DNA of 64,000 nt from Vicugna pacos (GCF_048564905.1 NC_133020.1:16897501-16961500); one strand, 5' to 3'. Positions 45,936-56,519 are shown, counted from the stretch's first letter. Program-made: numbers and translations. Notes: generated from the letters alone by a model not told the origin.

Positions 45936-47979
45936 TAAACTTAACCGCTGCTCTGTGAGTTTTATACAGAGCAGGAAGTTATCACTCCTTAATGCCTGAC
46001 CTTGGTGCCCTGCAGAGAACAATGACTGGCCTTTTAGAGAAAATGGGAAGAAAACTGTGCCTGTTACTTTGGCTCCTCTGGGTCTCATCCAGGACCAGTC
46101 TTCCCCTCCACCAGGATGTCTTTGTGTTTTTCTCTGCCTTTCTCCCGTCTTCATCAGAGAGAGGTCCAGTGGATGGGATGGAGCCTGCCCTTTGGCTGCC
46201 TTTCCCAGTCTCTATGAGTATTTCCTTTGAGTTTTCCAGCTCGCAGAGAAGAATGTAGCCTGACTCAGGTTCTGCCCCAGCCCAGTGGCACGAGGCCCAC
46301 CTGGGGAGAGAGGTCTGGGTAACTAGGTTGTTTGGACTGAGACATGGAAGTACCTTTTGTGTGCCTTTCTAATAATAGCCCTGCACTTAAGCCTGGTGTC
46401 ATTATTTTGGGGATTGTGGAATGTGTGGCTGCCTGGAGCTCATGAAGCTTCATTCACTTCCCTCCAGGAATGAAGCTTTGACAGTGTGGATGCCTTCATC
46501 CCTGTTATCGAAGCGGGAAACTGAGGCGTCAGGACTTCAGGGAGCCAGGGATGGTCAGGGACATCCAGTGAGTCAGTGTCAAGGTTCGGAACAGAACCGG
46601 GGGACCTCATTCTCTGAGGTATCATGCACTGGGCTGCCCCTCAAGAATGGGGAAGTGATGGGGTGGGGGGTAGTGAGGAAGCGGGATGGGTTTAGGGAGA
46701 ATGGTGCTCAGAGATCAGAAGGGTCTTTTGCTGCAAGCGTTTTGTAGGTCTTGTAGCTGGTAAGATCCGGAGATATTTTGAGTGCTGGGGCGGTATCTGG
46801 AGGGCTGGTGGGGAGGGTGCTGATGGAGAAAGGTTAAATTTAACCTCCGTGTCCTAACCTGGTGCTGGGCGAAGGATAGGGAAGGGCACAGAGCAAGTAG
46901 CAAAAGGCTGAGGGTGCTTCCCTTTCTGGAATTCTCAGTGATTGGCACTTGCCAGATGGGTTCTGTAAACTCCTTCGAATTTACTCTCCTGTCCCTCCCT
47001 GTCTAAGGTGGGGGGAGTTTCAAACGAAATGTCCCCCGAAGGCTTCTTTGTCCCTAAGGTGAGATTTCCCAGGGATCTTTAGCAGGATGATAGGGAAGAG
47101 GGCAAAACTTCCTTGTGGACCCAGGAGAACCTTGGTCACTGGGAACCTGCACATTGTCATGTCCCTGGGGTACATGTCAGCTGGGAGCCCACCTCCAGGA
47201 CCCATCGATGCAGGAAGCGCCCTGCTTTCCCCCAGAGACTGTGCAGCTTTGACTTAGTGAAGCGCTGGGAGGTCTGAGCCGTCCTGGAATGACTTAATGT
47301 CCCTATTAGTTTCCAAGTTGTCATGGTTTTCGGACAAGGTGGTGGTGATGGGCTGGGAAGGAGCTAGGGAGAGGAGCTAAGGATAAAGGAGAAACCCCTT
47401 CATGATGCTGTTTACAAACAGAAACTTTGGATTTTTTTCTCCTGTCAAGCAATTCTTGGGTTGCAACTGGGGCTCATGCTGCCCAGATTCCCGAGGTGCT
47501 AAGGTGTCTCCTTGAGCCTTGTGGAGTGGGCGTGTTACCGGTGAGCAGCGCAGGGCAGGGGACATGCGTGTGCATGCAGAGGCTGCCTGGGTGGGGACCT
47601 GGCGGCAGAGGGAGATGAGTGCGAATGCTGACCCTCTGGAGAAAGTCCCAGGGGGAGAGGAATCACTACCTGGAGGAGTGAGCAGATAGCCTGCAAGGTG
47701 TGTTGGAGGCGGCAGAGAGGGGGGTTGAGCTTTTACCTACAAAGTGGGTGGGTTTGTGTGTAGTTGTACGTAATGCGTGTGCCTATAATCTGGGTGTGGA
47801 TTTGGAGATTCCATACGGATTATGTTTTCAGTCCAGGATTCTGAACTCTGGCTCTTCAAAAGAAATGCCTTGATGGGACTGTCAGCAGGGGTCGGAGGAA
47901 GAAACACGAGCTGGGATCTGCTGGCCCGGTACAGGCACAAGCCTGTTAGGCAGCAAGCGCTTAGGGGGTTGCTGGCACC

Positions 47980-48500
47980 GGCGCTAGGGGAGTGCCAAAT
48001 GGCCAGCAAGTGGTTCCTGCCAGCCTTTCTAGGCCCAGTGTTCCTCACCTTCCCCCACCAAGACGTCACTCGAGCTGCACCTCTCCGCCGGCGAGAGCGC
48101 CCAGGCTGCGTGGGTGGCGGCAGGGCGCGCAAACAGCGGGCGGGGGCGGTCTGGCAGCGCCAGGAGTTTGCATGGAGGTGCCTTGCCTGGTTGGGAAGGA
48201 AGGAGGGAGGAGGAGGGCGGGAGAAGCCGAGCCAGCTCTTCGCCCCAGAGTGGCTATTTTTAGTCCTGCTATCTGATTGTTACCGGTGCGCACACAGCTG
48301 GGTGTCTCCCCGGCGGAGCAGCCGGGCCAGCCGCGGGGAGGGCCTTGCCGATGCCTTCTTCCTGGTGTCGGTGTCTGTGGGCGGGAGCTCGCAAGGGGGA
48401 GCTTTCAAGGTGCGAGGGCGGCTGGGCTCGGATCTGTTACCTCGGCGTGTGACTTTGTGCTCTGCTGGTAACGTACGCCGCGTATCTAATTGTGATCTGT
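47980..48500 (+). promoter_or_regulatory. GC-rich promoter-like block in FOXJ2 intron 1
   Basis: CpG-containing, GC-rich sequence about 0.7-1.2 kb before exon 2. It carries a CRE-like GACGTCAC at 48062-48069, an octamer-like 'gtttgcat' near 48167 and a perfect MEF2-type CTATTTTTAG at 48254-48263, with GC boxes between. It may be an intragenic promoter or enhancer. No exon with a donor was firmly identified. Confidence 0.45.
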
Positions 48501-49188
48501 TGATGTGTCTGGCACCTGCCCTTGGCCGGTTGTCACACTGTCACTTACGCTTGGGCTGTAGCTAAGACGCCTCAGGTCCAAGTGTGTGGGATCAAAAGGA
48601 CCAGCACAGGAATGTGATTAATATGAAACATCTTCGAAAGTGCGGGCGTGTGTTTCGTTATTGTACACTCGTGTTTACTCAACCTGTTTGTCTTCACATG
48701 TTCTTTCGCGCTGTCTGAGGATGTTGTGTGTCAATATAACAAGCGTCACATAATTGGAGAATAGACTTTGGCTGATTTTACCTGCTAAGTGTTTTGTTTG
48801 TTTGTTTAATTTCTACATGGTTTTAAAATACTCTGTTGCTGGGCGTTAAGTAAAAAGAATTGAAGGAATAGCTGAATTTGGTGAGTGGTTTGATCTGTCT
48901 TTTCATCCTGCGTGAAGGGAGTGGCCTCTTGGCCACGTTCCACATGATGATGTAGGAAAAGTACTGGAGAAGTGTCACCTGGTAGGTGATGGTGACATGT
49001 CCATTTGGGGGTTCTGGGAACACCTGGTTGAGGGCTGTCCCATGAGAGGAGTCTTCTATGAATTAGAGTGGGGGGGGGGGAAGCCTCCTTCCCTTAGAGC
49101 ACCAGGACTTGTGTATTTCTTGCCGCCAGAAACCGCAGGTAGCACTCATCTATTCTGTTTTCCTCTTGCCTTTTCCTCTTCTCTGCAG

Positions 49189-49202
49189 AACCTCGAAGCA
49201 CC
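49189..49202 (+). other. FOXJ2: FOXJ2 exon 2, 5'UTR portion
   Basis: Fourteen nucleotides between the CTGCAG acceptor and the start codon. The start context CACCATGG is an optimal Kozak site (A at -3, G at +4). Confidence 0.9.
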
Positions 49203-49535
49203 ATGGCTTCTGACCTAGAAAGTAGCCTCACCTCCATAGACTGGCTCCCCCAGCTGACCCTCCGAGCGACCATTGAGAAGCTTGGGAGTGCCTCCCAGGC
49301 TGGGCCTCCAGGCGGCAGCCGCAAATGTCCACCAGGCTCACCCACGGATCCTAATGCCACCCTGAGCAAAGACGAGGCAGCGGTCCACCAGGATGGCAAA
49401 CCCCGCTACAGCTATGCCACCCTCATCACCTATGCCATCAACTCCTCCCCAGCCAAGAAGATGACCCTCAGTGAGATTTACCGCTGGATCTGTGATAACT
49501 TCCCCTATTACAAGAATGCTGGCATTGGTTGGAAG
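49203..49535 (+). CDS. FOXJ2: FOXJ2 coding exon 2 (residues 1-111)
   Basis: Begins [20 protein letters not shown], the known FOXJ2 N-terminus, and includes the first half of the forkhead domain: [11 protein letters not shown] at about 65-75 (helix 1), [12 protein letters not shown] at 85-96 (helix 2), and [14 protein letters not shown] at 98-111 leading into the recognition helix. It ends in phase 0 at GGAAG|GTGGG. The break at GWK|NS is a known forkhead intron position. If intron 2 is retained, a stop follows a few codons on. Confidence 0.97.
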
Positions 49536-50316
49536 GTGGGATGGCTTCCATAACCTGAGATCATTCTTAGTCTTGACAACCTTTTCCTCTGCTTTTGTTT
49601 CTTCCTATAACATGGTCCATTTCACTCTGAGCTGTCTCAGTGATATGTGAACTTGAAATTGCAAATCTCCCATCCCTTATTTTTTTGCAGAGTTGAACAA
49701 CTTTCAGAAGGTATCACGGGGAAACTCCAGTGATACCGAGCCTCTTGGTATAGTTATGGGGGAGGCAGGATGCGGTCATACCCTCCTCTCTGGTTCCTCA
49801 AAAAGGAGATTCATTCATTTCACAGATTATCTATTGCCACCCTCTGTTCACATCACTGTGCAAGGCATGGCACTGCTCCAGCCCACCTAGAGGCAGAATC
49901 TCGTCAGATCTCCAAAATTTCATGGCACATAGTCACCATCTTTTAAAAAACTGTACCAAGAAAAAAATGTAGTATAATTAAGCCCTTTAGCAACAGCTCA
50001 TCCACCAAGCAAGTAATGAGAAGAGGCTAAGTTGTTTGGCTGGAGATAAAGGAAGAAGGGGCCTCCTCTTCCAAGCAAAGAAGGAAGACTGATGGTCTCA
50101 GTCCTTCACAGCACCACTCACTTGCCAGCTGTGGAGTAGGAAGGGGGATTTAACGTAGTACAGTCACTCTGTAAATCACCTGCTGACTTGCAGACCAGAT
50201 GATGCGCTGGAGAGTGTTGAAGGCATTCTGTTTTTTCTTTATAAATATGTCCCTGCTAGCCGCCACCACCCTCAGCCTCACCCAGCACAGGCATGCAACA
50301 ATAGTTCTTTCCTCCA

Positions 50317-50463
50317 GGAGTATTTTGTTTTTTTTTCAGGGGGGGAGGTAATTAGGTTTATTTATTTATTTATCTTTTTAATGGAGGTACTAGGGATTGA
50401 ACTCAGGACCTCATGCATGCTAAGCATGCGCTCTACCACTGAGCTAGCCCTATCCCCTAATAC
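50317..50463 (-). mobile_element. Camelid SINE in FOXJ2 intron 2, antisense
   Basis: Full-length antisense copy ('ggtaattaggtttatttatt' tail, 'gcatgctaagcatgcgctct' head). The direct repeat 'ttctttcctcca' flanks it at 50305-50316 and 50464-50475. Confidence 0.92.
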
Positions 50464-50501
50464 TTCTTTCCTCCAAATGTGACCATTCTATGAGCTGTTG
50501 A

Positions 50502-50633
50502 AGGGGGAGGGTATAGCTCAAGTGGTAGAGTGCATGTTTAGCATGTATGAGGTCCTGGGTTCAATCCCCAGTACCTCCTCCAAAAATAAATAAGTAAACC
50601 TAATTACCCCACCCTGAAGAAAAAGAGGATCTA
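50502..50633 (+). mobile_element. Camelid SINE in FOXJ2 intron 2, sense
   Basis: Full-length sense copy starting 'agggggagggtatagctc' with B box 'gggttcaatcccc' and tail 'taaacctaattacccc'. A perfect 15-bp duplication 'tctatgagctgttga' flanks it at 50487-50501 and 50634-50648. It stands 38 bp from the head of the inverted copy. Confidence 0.93.
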
Positions 50634-50769
50634 TCTATGAGCTGTTGAGAAGACAGAAGGTGAACTGTGCCTTGTTTCACTCATAATTTATATTTTGTTA
50701 TCATTTACATAATCGGTTTTAAAACATTGTTTTTATTACTGATAGGATGAATTAAAGAACTGGGCAGAT

Positions 50770-51260
50770 GTGTTTTTTTAAAATTAAAGTATAGTTGCTG
50801 TACAATATTAGATAAGTTGCAGGTGTACAATATAGTGATTCACAATTTTTAAAGATTATACACCATTTACAGTTATTATAAAATATTGGTTATATTCTGT
50901 GTATTGTACAATATATCCTGGTAACTTATTTTATACATAATACTTTGTACCTCTTAATCCCCTACCCTTCCGTGCTTTTTCCCATTGGTAGCCACTAGTT
51001 TGTTCTTTATATCTGTGTGTCTCCTTCTTTTTTGTTATGCTCACTAATTTGTTGTACTTTTTAGATTCCACATATAAGTGATATCACACAGTATTTGCCT
51101 TTCTCTGTCTGACTTATTTCACTTAGCGTAATACTCTCCAAGTCCATGTTGCTGCAAACGGCAAAATTTCATTTTTTAAGACTGAGTAGTATTCCATTAT
51201 ACATATATACACCACATTTTCTTTATCCGTTCATCTGTTGATGGACCCTTAGGTTGGGGC
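50770..51260 (-). mobile_element. L1 3' end in FOXJ2 intron 2
   Basis: Antisense: 'attaaagtatagttgctgta', 'gttgcaggtgtacaatatag', 'ttagattccacatataagtg', 'gtattccattatacatatat' and 'ccgttcatctgttgatggac'. About 490 bp, 5'-truncated. Confidence 0.88.
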
Positions 51261-51573
51261 AGATGTGATTTTGAGGCGTTTATATACCTGTTGTCAGTTG
51301 GGTGGAACAACTGAAAAACTGTATACACTGCTTTCCAGAAGCACCTGGTAGTCAAATTTGTAGCCATTACCTCTCCTCGGCTTAATTGCTGCTTTTTTCT
51401 TATCTCATTGATTTCGCTATCTGATAGGTAATTTCCTCCATCAGTAAAGTTATGAAGTTTACACTAGTTGAACTTGAGTGTATGTTATGTCCCTTTGTGT
51501 CCCTCTGTGTCCTATTGGAAAATTTTCTGCTCTGCACGATGCTCAAATCTGACCTGCTTCTCTGCTTCCCTAG

Positions 51574-51648
51574 AATTCAATTCGTCACAACCTTTCTCTC
51601 AACAAGTGTTTCCGGAAGGTGCCCAGACCTCGGGATGACCCTGGGAAG
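51574..51648 (+). CDS. FOXJ2: FOXJ2 coding exon 3 (residues 112-136)
   Basis: Seventy-five nucleotides, phase 0 at both ends. Encodes [13 protein letters not shown], the forkhead recognition helix (helix 3) whose N, R and H residues contact DNA bases, then [12 protein letters not shown] of wing 1. Acceptor CCCTAG|AATTC, donor GGGAAG|GTGAGA. Confidence 0.98.
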
Positions 51649-52372
51649 GTGAGATTCTTTTGTGAGGATGAAGGGAGGATCAGGAAGGAGCGAGAAGTAG
51701 TTGACAGCCCAGAGTCCTGTGGCTGTTTTAATTACCCAGAAGAGGAAAGCATGTTAATTACTGAAGCAGCTTTTTTTTTTTTTATTCTTGGAGGAAGAGC
51801 TTGGTTATCAAGTTTGTGGTCCCCATTAGAATGAGTGACTAAGGGAGACTGTGAAATCTGTGTTTCAATAGAAACATTTATGAAAAAGTTGACTTCATGC
51901 TCCTTTTTTTTTTCCATGTGGCAGTCTTTCTAGATGTAAAAGGTGGATTTAATGACCTTTGTAGGTATTTTTCTATATGAAAACCCCATGATTTTTACGT
52001 TCAAAGGGGAGAGGGTCCTTGTCACTTGAGAGATGTGGATTCTAAAGCTAAGAGAGCCTTGTCTCAGGTGACAGGGAGGGGAAAGGCTGGCATTTCCAGC
52101 TCTTTGAACCAGCTGCTGTTGTGCTGTTCTCCAGAATGATCGAGGCCTGTGTTTGGACTACAGCGGGTACCTCGGACGTACTCAGTGAGCTGTTAGGACA
52201 AATTTAATCCTCAAAAATATCCAGTACCCTCAGGATTCTGTGTGACTCTCTAGTCATCTTTCTTAATGTAACTTATTTTGTGTAAAAATCCTCTCAAATA
52301 TCCACGTTTCCAAAGGGAGAAGTTTCCATATGTAATGATTTTCTCCTCTCTGGGGATGGGTTCTCCTTCTAG
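51649..52372 (+). other. FOXJ2: FOXJ2 intron 3
   Basis: A 724-nt intron with two T/A-rich runs and no recognised repeat or exon. The acceptor is TTCTCCTTCTAG. Confidence 0.9.
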
Positions 52373-52441
52373 GGCTCTTACTGGACAATCGACACCTGCC
52401 CTGACATGTCCCGAAAGAGAAGACACCCCCCAGATGATGAT
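52373..52441 (+). CDS. FOXJ2: FOXJ2 coding exon 4 (residues 137-159)
   Basis: Sixty-nine nucleotides, phase 0. Encodes [23 protein letters not shown]: the conserved GSYWTID end of the forkhead domain and a basic RKRRH cluster that could act in DNA contact and nuclear import. Acceptor TTCTAG|GGC, donor GAT|GTAAGT. Confidence 0.98.
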
Positions 52442-52617
52442 GTAAGTCCCCACTTCCATGGGGAGATGACATTTCTGAGCCAGCTGCATCTTCTCCTGTA
52501 TTTCCAGTTATTTCCTAAATTTGGGGTAAAGGATAAATACTGGCAGAGGTGAAGCCAGGGGCCTTGGGAGGATGTTTATCATCTGCTTACAGATTTTTGT
52601 TCTTTCACAACCCTCAG

Positions 52618-52758
52618 CTGTCCCAGGACTCACCAGAACAGGAGGCAAGCAAGAGCCCACGGGGAGGCGTTCCAGGGAGTGGAGAAGCCTCTCTGCCTCC
52701 TGAGGGGAATCCTCAGATGTCACTGCAGAGCCCCACGTCGATAGCCAGCTACAGCCAG
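52618..52758 (+). CDS. FOXJ2: FOXJ2 coding exon 5 (residues 160-206)
   Basis: Encodes [17 protein letters not shown] and a Ser/Pro-rich linker ending TSIASYSQ. Phase 0 at both ends. It is separated from exon 4 by a 176-nt intron. Several SP and SQ dipeptides are potential phosphorylation sites; that is inference. Confidence 0.97.
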
Positions 52759-53228
52759 GTAGGAAGTAGAGGTGGCAGGGGGCACAGGGCTGGATGGCTG
52801 ACTGGGTGGTTGAATAGATTCATGTATCAGTCGATTCAAAATTTTCTGATGGGTGTCTGTGCTATAGTAGGCAGATACATTGGGAAAGAAGGAGAAAGCA
52901 AAAGAGGAAAGCTGAGAGAGAGAGAGGGAGGGAGAGAGAGAGGGAGAGAGAGAAGCAACAGAACTTTAAGAAAGATCAGAGGCAAAAAGTGAGAAGAAGA
53001 GCCAAAAAATTTACAAGATGGGAAAGGTGAGGTGGGAGGTAGCACAGGAAAAGGACAGGAGGCTACATCAAGGTCAGAACGAATGAGAAAAGAAGGAGAA
53101 AATGATGCTCATTCTTTGAAAACTTGGTGAGGGTGATGAGGACAGGCAGGAGAGCCTGGTGTCTGTTAAAGGGTTGAGCTGGTCCCGCACTAGGACAGAG
53201 ATCAGGTCTCTCTCACCTCTTTCTGCAG
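52759..53228 (+). other. FOXJ2: FOXJ2 intron 5 with GA-rich tract
   Basis: A 470-nt intron. A (GA)n/(GGGA)n tract lies at about 52913-52953. The acceptor is CTCTTTCTGCAG. No other feature. Confidence 0.85.
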
Positions 53229-53427
53229 GGCCCAGCACCTGTGGATGGCGGAGCAGGGGCAGCTGGGGCTCCAGGCCGAGAGGGCGCTGACGCCCCCCCG
53301 CCCCTGTATAACACCAACCACGACTTCAAATTCTCCTACTCAGAGATCAATTTTCAGGACCTAAGCTGGTCCTTCCGCAACCTCTACAAATCCATGCTGG
53401 AGAAGTCCTCTTCCTCCTCTCAGCACG
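53229..53427 (+). CDS. FOXJ2: FOXJ2 coding exon 6 (residues 207-272 and 1 nt)
   Basis: Begins [19 protein letters not shown], a Gly/Ala-rich stretch that differs from human by a few residues, then the strongly conserved [18 protein letters not shown] and [19 protein letters not shown]. The exon ends one base into a Gly codon (phase 1). The aromatic/acidic block around NFQDLSW is the sort of sequence found in activation segments; its partner is not known from sequence. Confidence 0.97.
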
Positions 53428-53599
53428 GTGAGGCTGCGGGAGGGGGTGGGGAGGGGGGTTGGTGAGCTCTTCTGACTTAGGGCTGAAGGACAGCTGTTTC
53501 GAGAGGCAGGCTGCGTCATTAGCTTCTGAGTTGGCGGAATCCCCCTTCTAGAACTAAGGGTTGTGATTTTTATGGTTGCCAGCAAGTCATTCCAAGGAT

Positions 53600-53617
53600 G
53601 GCCACTAGGGGCCAGCA
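53600..53617 (+). promoter_or_regulatory. CTCF-like motif in FOXJ2 intron 6
   Basis: 'ggccactaggggccagcag' at about 53600-53618 matches the CTCF core CCASYAGRKGGC in 11 of 12 positions. Occupancy is not known. Confidence 0.45.
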
Positions 53618-53654
53618 GTAGATCCCTTTTCCTAAGGATCACAGTGTTTCATTG

Positions 53655-53945
53655 TGAGAATTTAATTTTTAGCATATTTATGTTGATTTTTATTAGGAAT
53701 AATTTCAAGTAGGTGCATAAATAGAGAAAGTAGTACAGTAAACCATCATGTTTCCATCGCCCAATTTTAACTGTTACCGATATTTTAAGCTTGTTTTGTT
53801 TACCACCCAGCTTTTCGTTTAATTGGAGTAGTTCAAGGTACATCGTTCTACCTGTAAATACTAGTGCAGTATGCGTCCTTAATGATAAAGACTTTTCTTT
53901 TAGTTATCCATTGCCATTATCACTCCTAACGTAATAAATAATGCT
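53655..53945 (-). mobile_element. Old L1-type 3' UTR fragment
   Basis: 'catcatgtttccatcgccca', 'cagtatgcgtccttaatgat' and 'atcactcctaacgtaataaa' resemble the same old 3' UTR family as at 39040-39485. Confidence 0.5.
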
Positions 53946-53954
53946 TCCTTAAAG

Positions 53955-54540
53955 ATACATGCATGCCAGTGTTCACAGCAGCACTGTTTACAGTAGCCAA
54001 GACCTGGAAGCAACCTAAATGTCCATCGACAGAGGAATGGATGAAGAAGATGTGGTGTATATATATACAATGGAATACTACTCAGCCATAAAAGAATAAA
54101 ATAATGCCATTTGCAGCAACGTGGATGGACCTAGAGAGGATCATACTAAGTGAAGTAAGTCAGAGAAAGACAGATGTCATATGATATCACTTATATGTGG
54201 AATCTAAAATATGATAGAAATGAACTTATTTACAAAACAGGAACAGACTCACAGACATAGAAAACAAACTTATGGTTACCAAATGGGAAAGAAAGGGGTG
54301 GGATAAATGAGGAGCTTTGGACTAGCAAATACAAACTACTATATATAAAGTAAGCAACAAGGACCTACTGTACGGCACTGTTTAATATATTGAATATATT
54401 GAACTATAGTCAATACCTTGTAATAACCTATAACGGAAAAGAATATGAAAAAGAACAGATATATATAAATCACTTTGCTGAAGACCTGAAACTAATGTAA
54501 CATTGTAAATCAACTCTACTTCAATAAAAACATTAGAACT
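53955..54540 (+). mobile_element. L1 3' part, sense, near the polyadenylated end
   Basis: 'gtgttcacagcagcactgtt', 'aacctaaatgtccatcgaca', 'caatggaatactactcagcc', 'gtcagagaaagacagatgtc', 'ggttaccaaatgggaaagaa' and the terminal 'gtaaatcaactctacttcaa' plus 'taaaaaca'. About 585 bp of the 3' end; low divergence. Confidence 0.93.
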
Positions 54541-54924
54541 AATACTTCTAACAATTTAAATACGGAAAAAAAAATTCTTCCTTTATATCAGTTTATATCT
54601 TGTCCATACTCACATTTCCCAGATTAACATGTGAGAATGACTTGAAGTCGTTAGTGGGAGGCTCCCTGAGGGATCATCTGGTTTGGCCCTCTGCAATTCC
54701 TGGTTTTTTGGTTTTTTTTTTTCATTTTTTAAAAGAATTTAGAGGTAGGGGTGAAGTCAGGATTTCAGGTGAATCATCTGACCTTCCTGTTCTGTACCGT
54801 GGCCTTGGACAGGCAGCAGGAGATGAATGGAATGATCAAAAGTGGTTAGGAGTCACTTCTGGGGAAATTTATATTAATTGTCATGAATTTCTTCTTTTAT
54901 TTATTTCCTTTCATTATTATTTTT

Positions 54925-55350
54925 AACTGAAGTATAGCTTATTTGCAATATTGTGTCCATTTCAGGTGTACAGCAAAGTGATTCAGTTCTATGTATGTAT
55001 GTGTATGTGTGTGTATATTTATATATTTTTTCAGATTATTTCCCATTATAGGTCATTACAAGATACTGAATATAGCTCCCTGTGCTCTACAGTGAATCCT
55101 TGTTGCTCTTCTAGTTTATCTGTAGTAGTGTGTATCTGCTAATCCCATAATCCTAATTTATCCCTCTTCTCTTCCCTCTCCCCTTTGGTAACCATAAGTT
55201 TGTAAGGTTGTTTTCTATGTCTGTGAGTCTGTTTCTGTTTTGCAAATAGATTCATTTGTATTAGTTTTTAGATTCCATATATGAGTGATATCATATGATA
55301 CTTGTCTTTCTCTGTCTGACTTCACTTCGTATGATCATCTCTAGGTCCTG
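54925..55350 (-). mobile_element. L1 3' part, antisense
   Basis: 'actgaagtatagcttatttg', 'tttcaggtgtacagcaaagt', 'ttcccattataggtcattac', 'ctcctaatttatccctc'-like sequence, and 'gagtgatatcatatgatact'. With the sense L1 at 53955-54540 it forms an inverted L1 pair in the same intron, although the two cover mostly different parts of the 3' end. Confidence 0.9.
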
Positions 55351-55741
55351 AAGAGTGTAGGATAATAAGGAAAAGAAGAGAATAGAAACCCCATGGCTTT
55401 GTTTTATTTATAATTTATTTTTGAAATCAGATACCTGATTTCTTTTGAAACTGTGATTCCAGGCCTACATCTGAATCCCTGAAACATAGCATCAAAAGGT
55501 GCATGCTGCCCTCTTGGCTAAAATTTCAGCAGTTGTCAGGCTGTCAAGGCGCTCCTTCTGTCTGGTATACCGGCCGGGGGGACCAAGGGAGCCAGGGGGC
55601 GCTGTGTCCCCGAACATCCTGACCCTCTTGCCTTTGTAGTCGGCCTTTTCTCTCTGAGGCCTCCCGTCTACCCCGGTGGAAATCCTGTTTAGGGGAAAAT
55701 GTGTGGTCCAGCTCACCTGCCTGCTTCCTCCCACCCGGCAG

Positions 55742-56116
55742 GCTTCTCCTCTCTCCTGGGGGACATGCCGCCCTCGAACAACTACTACATGTACCAGCAG
55801 CAGCAGCCGCCGCCCCCGCAGCCGTCGCCCCAGCAGCCGTCGCCCCAGCAGGCGCCCGCCCAGGGCCCCTCCCCTGTAGGGGGTGCTCCTCCGCTGCACA
55901 CCCCCAGCCCCGATGGTTGTACCCCGCCAGGGGGGAAGCAAGCGGGGGCCGAGGGCTACGGGCCGCCCCCTGTGATGGCCATGCACCCGCCCCCCCTGCA
56001 GCACGGAGGCTACCACCCTCACCAGCACCACCCCCACCCGCACCCCGCCCAGCCGCCGCCGCCGCCGCCGCAGCCACAGGCACAAAGCCAGGCCCCCATC
56101 AACAGTTCTGGCTTCG
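55742..56116 (+). CDS. FOXJ2: FOXJ2 coding exon 7 (residues 273-397)
   Basis: Encodes [18 protein letters not shown], then QQQQPPPP at residues 291-298 followed by [11 protein letters not shown], and a P/H-rich tail with [11 protein letters not shown] and a run of seven prolines. Starts in phase 1 (completes a Gly codon) and ends in phase 1 (GCTTCG|GTGAGT). Human FOXJ2 has a long glutamine run at this site; here it is replaced by two imperfect 15-bp SPQQP units. The exon is GC- and CpG-rich. Reading past the donor would give a stop within three codons. Confidence 0.97.
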
Positions 56117-56519
56117 GTGAGTAAGGAGCGGGCACGCAGACCCTAGAGGGCCGTGGGGGACCCCCTTGTTCTGACTCTGGCACGAAGGTGCAGTTGGGTA
56201 GGAGGTTAACAGCGGATCTTTCAGCCTCACTCTCCCATGAGAGCTCATCTGAGCGAGGGAAGATGCTACTGAGAGCTCTGCATCAGATTCTCGGACAAAC
56301 TGGGGTGGTTTTACGTGCTCTCCTGCCTGTGAGCTGGGCTGTCTGTGCCTAAAGCGTTGGTAGCTTTACCAGGTCCTGAACCTCCAGGGAGGGAGGGTGA
56401 AATGGTCTTGGTGTTGCAACTGAGAACACGTGTGGATGGGAGAACCTTGCCTCAGTCAGCCGGCTGTCAGTGCGCCACCGCCTCACTGTCTTATTCCCCT
56501 GTTCCCCTCCTCTTGCCAG
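56117..56519 (+). other. FOXJ2: FOXJ2 intron 7
   Basis: A 403-nt GT-AG intron with a C/T-rich tract before the acceptor CTTGCCAG. No repeat is seen. Confidence 0.92.

Larger units (their letters stand above)
43309..49188 (+). other. FOXJ2: FOXJ2 intron 1
   Basis: A 5.9-kb first intron (GTTAGT...CTGCAG) with a polypyrimidine tract before 49189. It contains a camelid SINE (44412), a MIR (45720) and a GC-rich block at 47980-48500. The rest is unique non-coding sequence without recognisable exons. Confidence 0.8.
49536..51573 (+). other. FOXJ2: FOXJ2 intron 2
   Basis: About 2.0 kb (GTGGGA...CCCTAG). It holds two SINEs in head-to-head inverted orientation (50317-50463 and 50502-50633) and an antisense L1 end (50770-51260). 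The rest is unique sequence without exons. Confidence 0.9.
53428..55741 (+). other. FOXJ2: FOXJ2 intron 6
   Basis: A 2.3-kb intron made largely of three L1-type pieces (53655-53945, 53955-54540 and 54925-55350). A CTCF-like motif lies at 53600-53617. The acceptor is CACCCGGCAG. Confidence 0.9.

Noticed and set aside
46421-46747. A 108-residue frame in FOXJ2 intron 1
   Set aside because: No homology, no flanking splice sites that fit, and it is not kept in the FOXJ2 protein.
47822-48565. A 247-residue frame in FOXJ2 intron 1
   Set aside because: Compositional in GC-rich intron sequence. No known domain; the MEF2- and CRE-like sites point to regulation instead.
50502-50580. SINE heads as true tRNA genes
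   Set aside because: They have A and B boxes but no cloverleaf, and they carry SINE bodies and target-site duplications.
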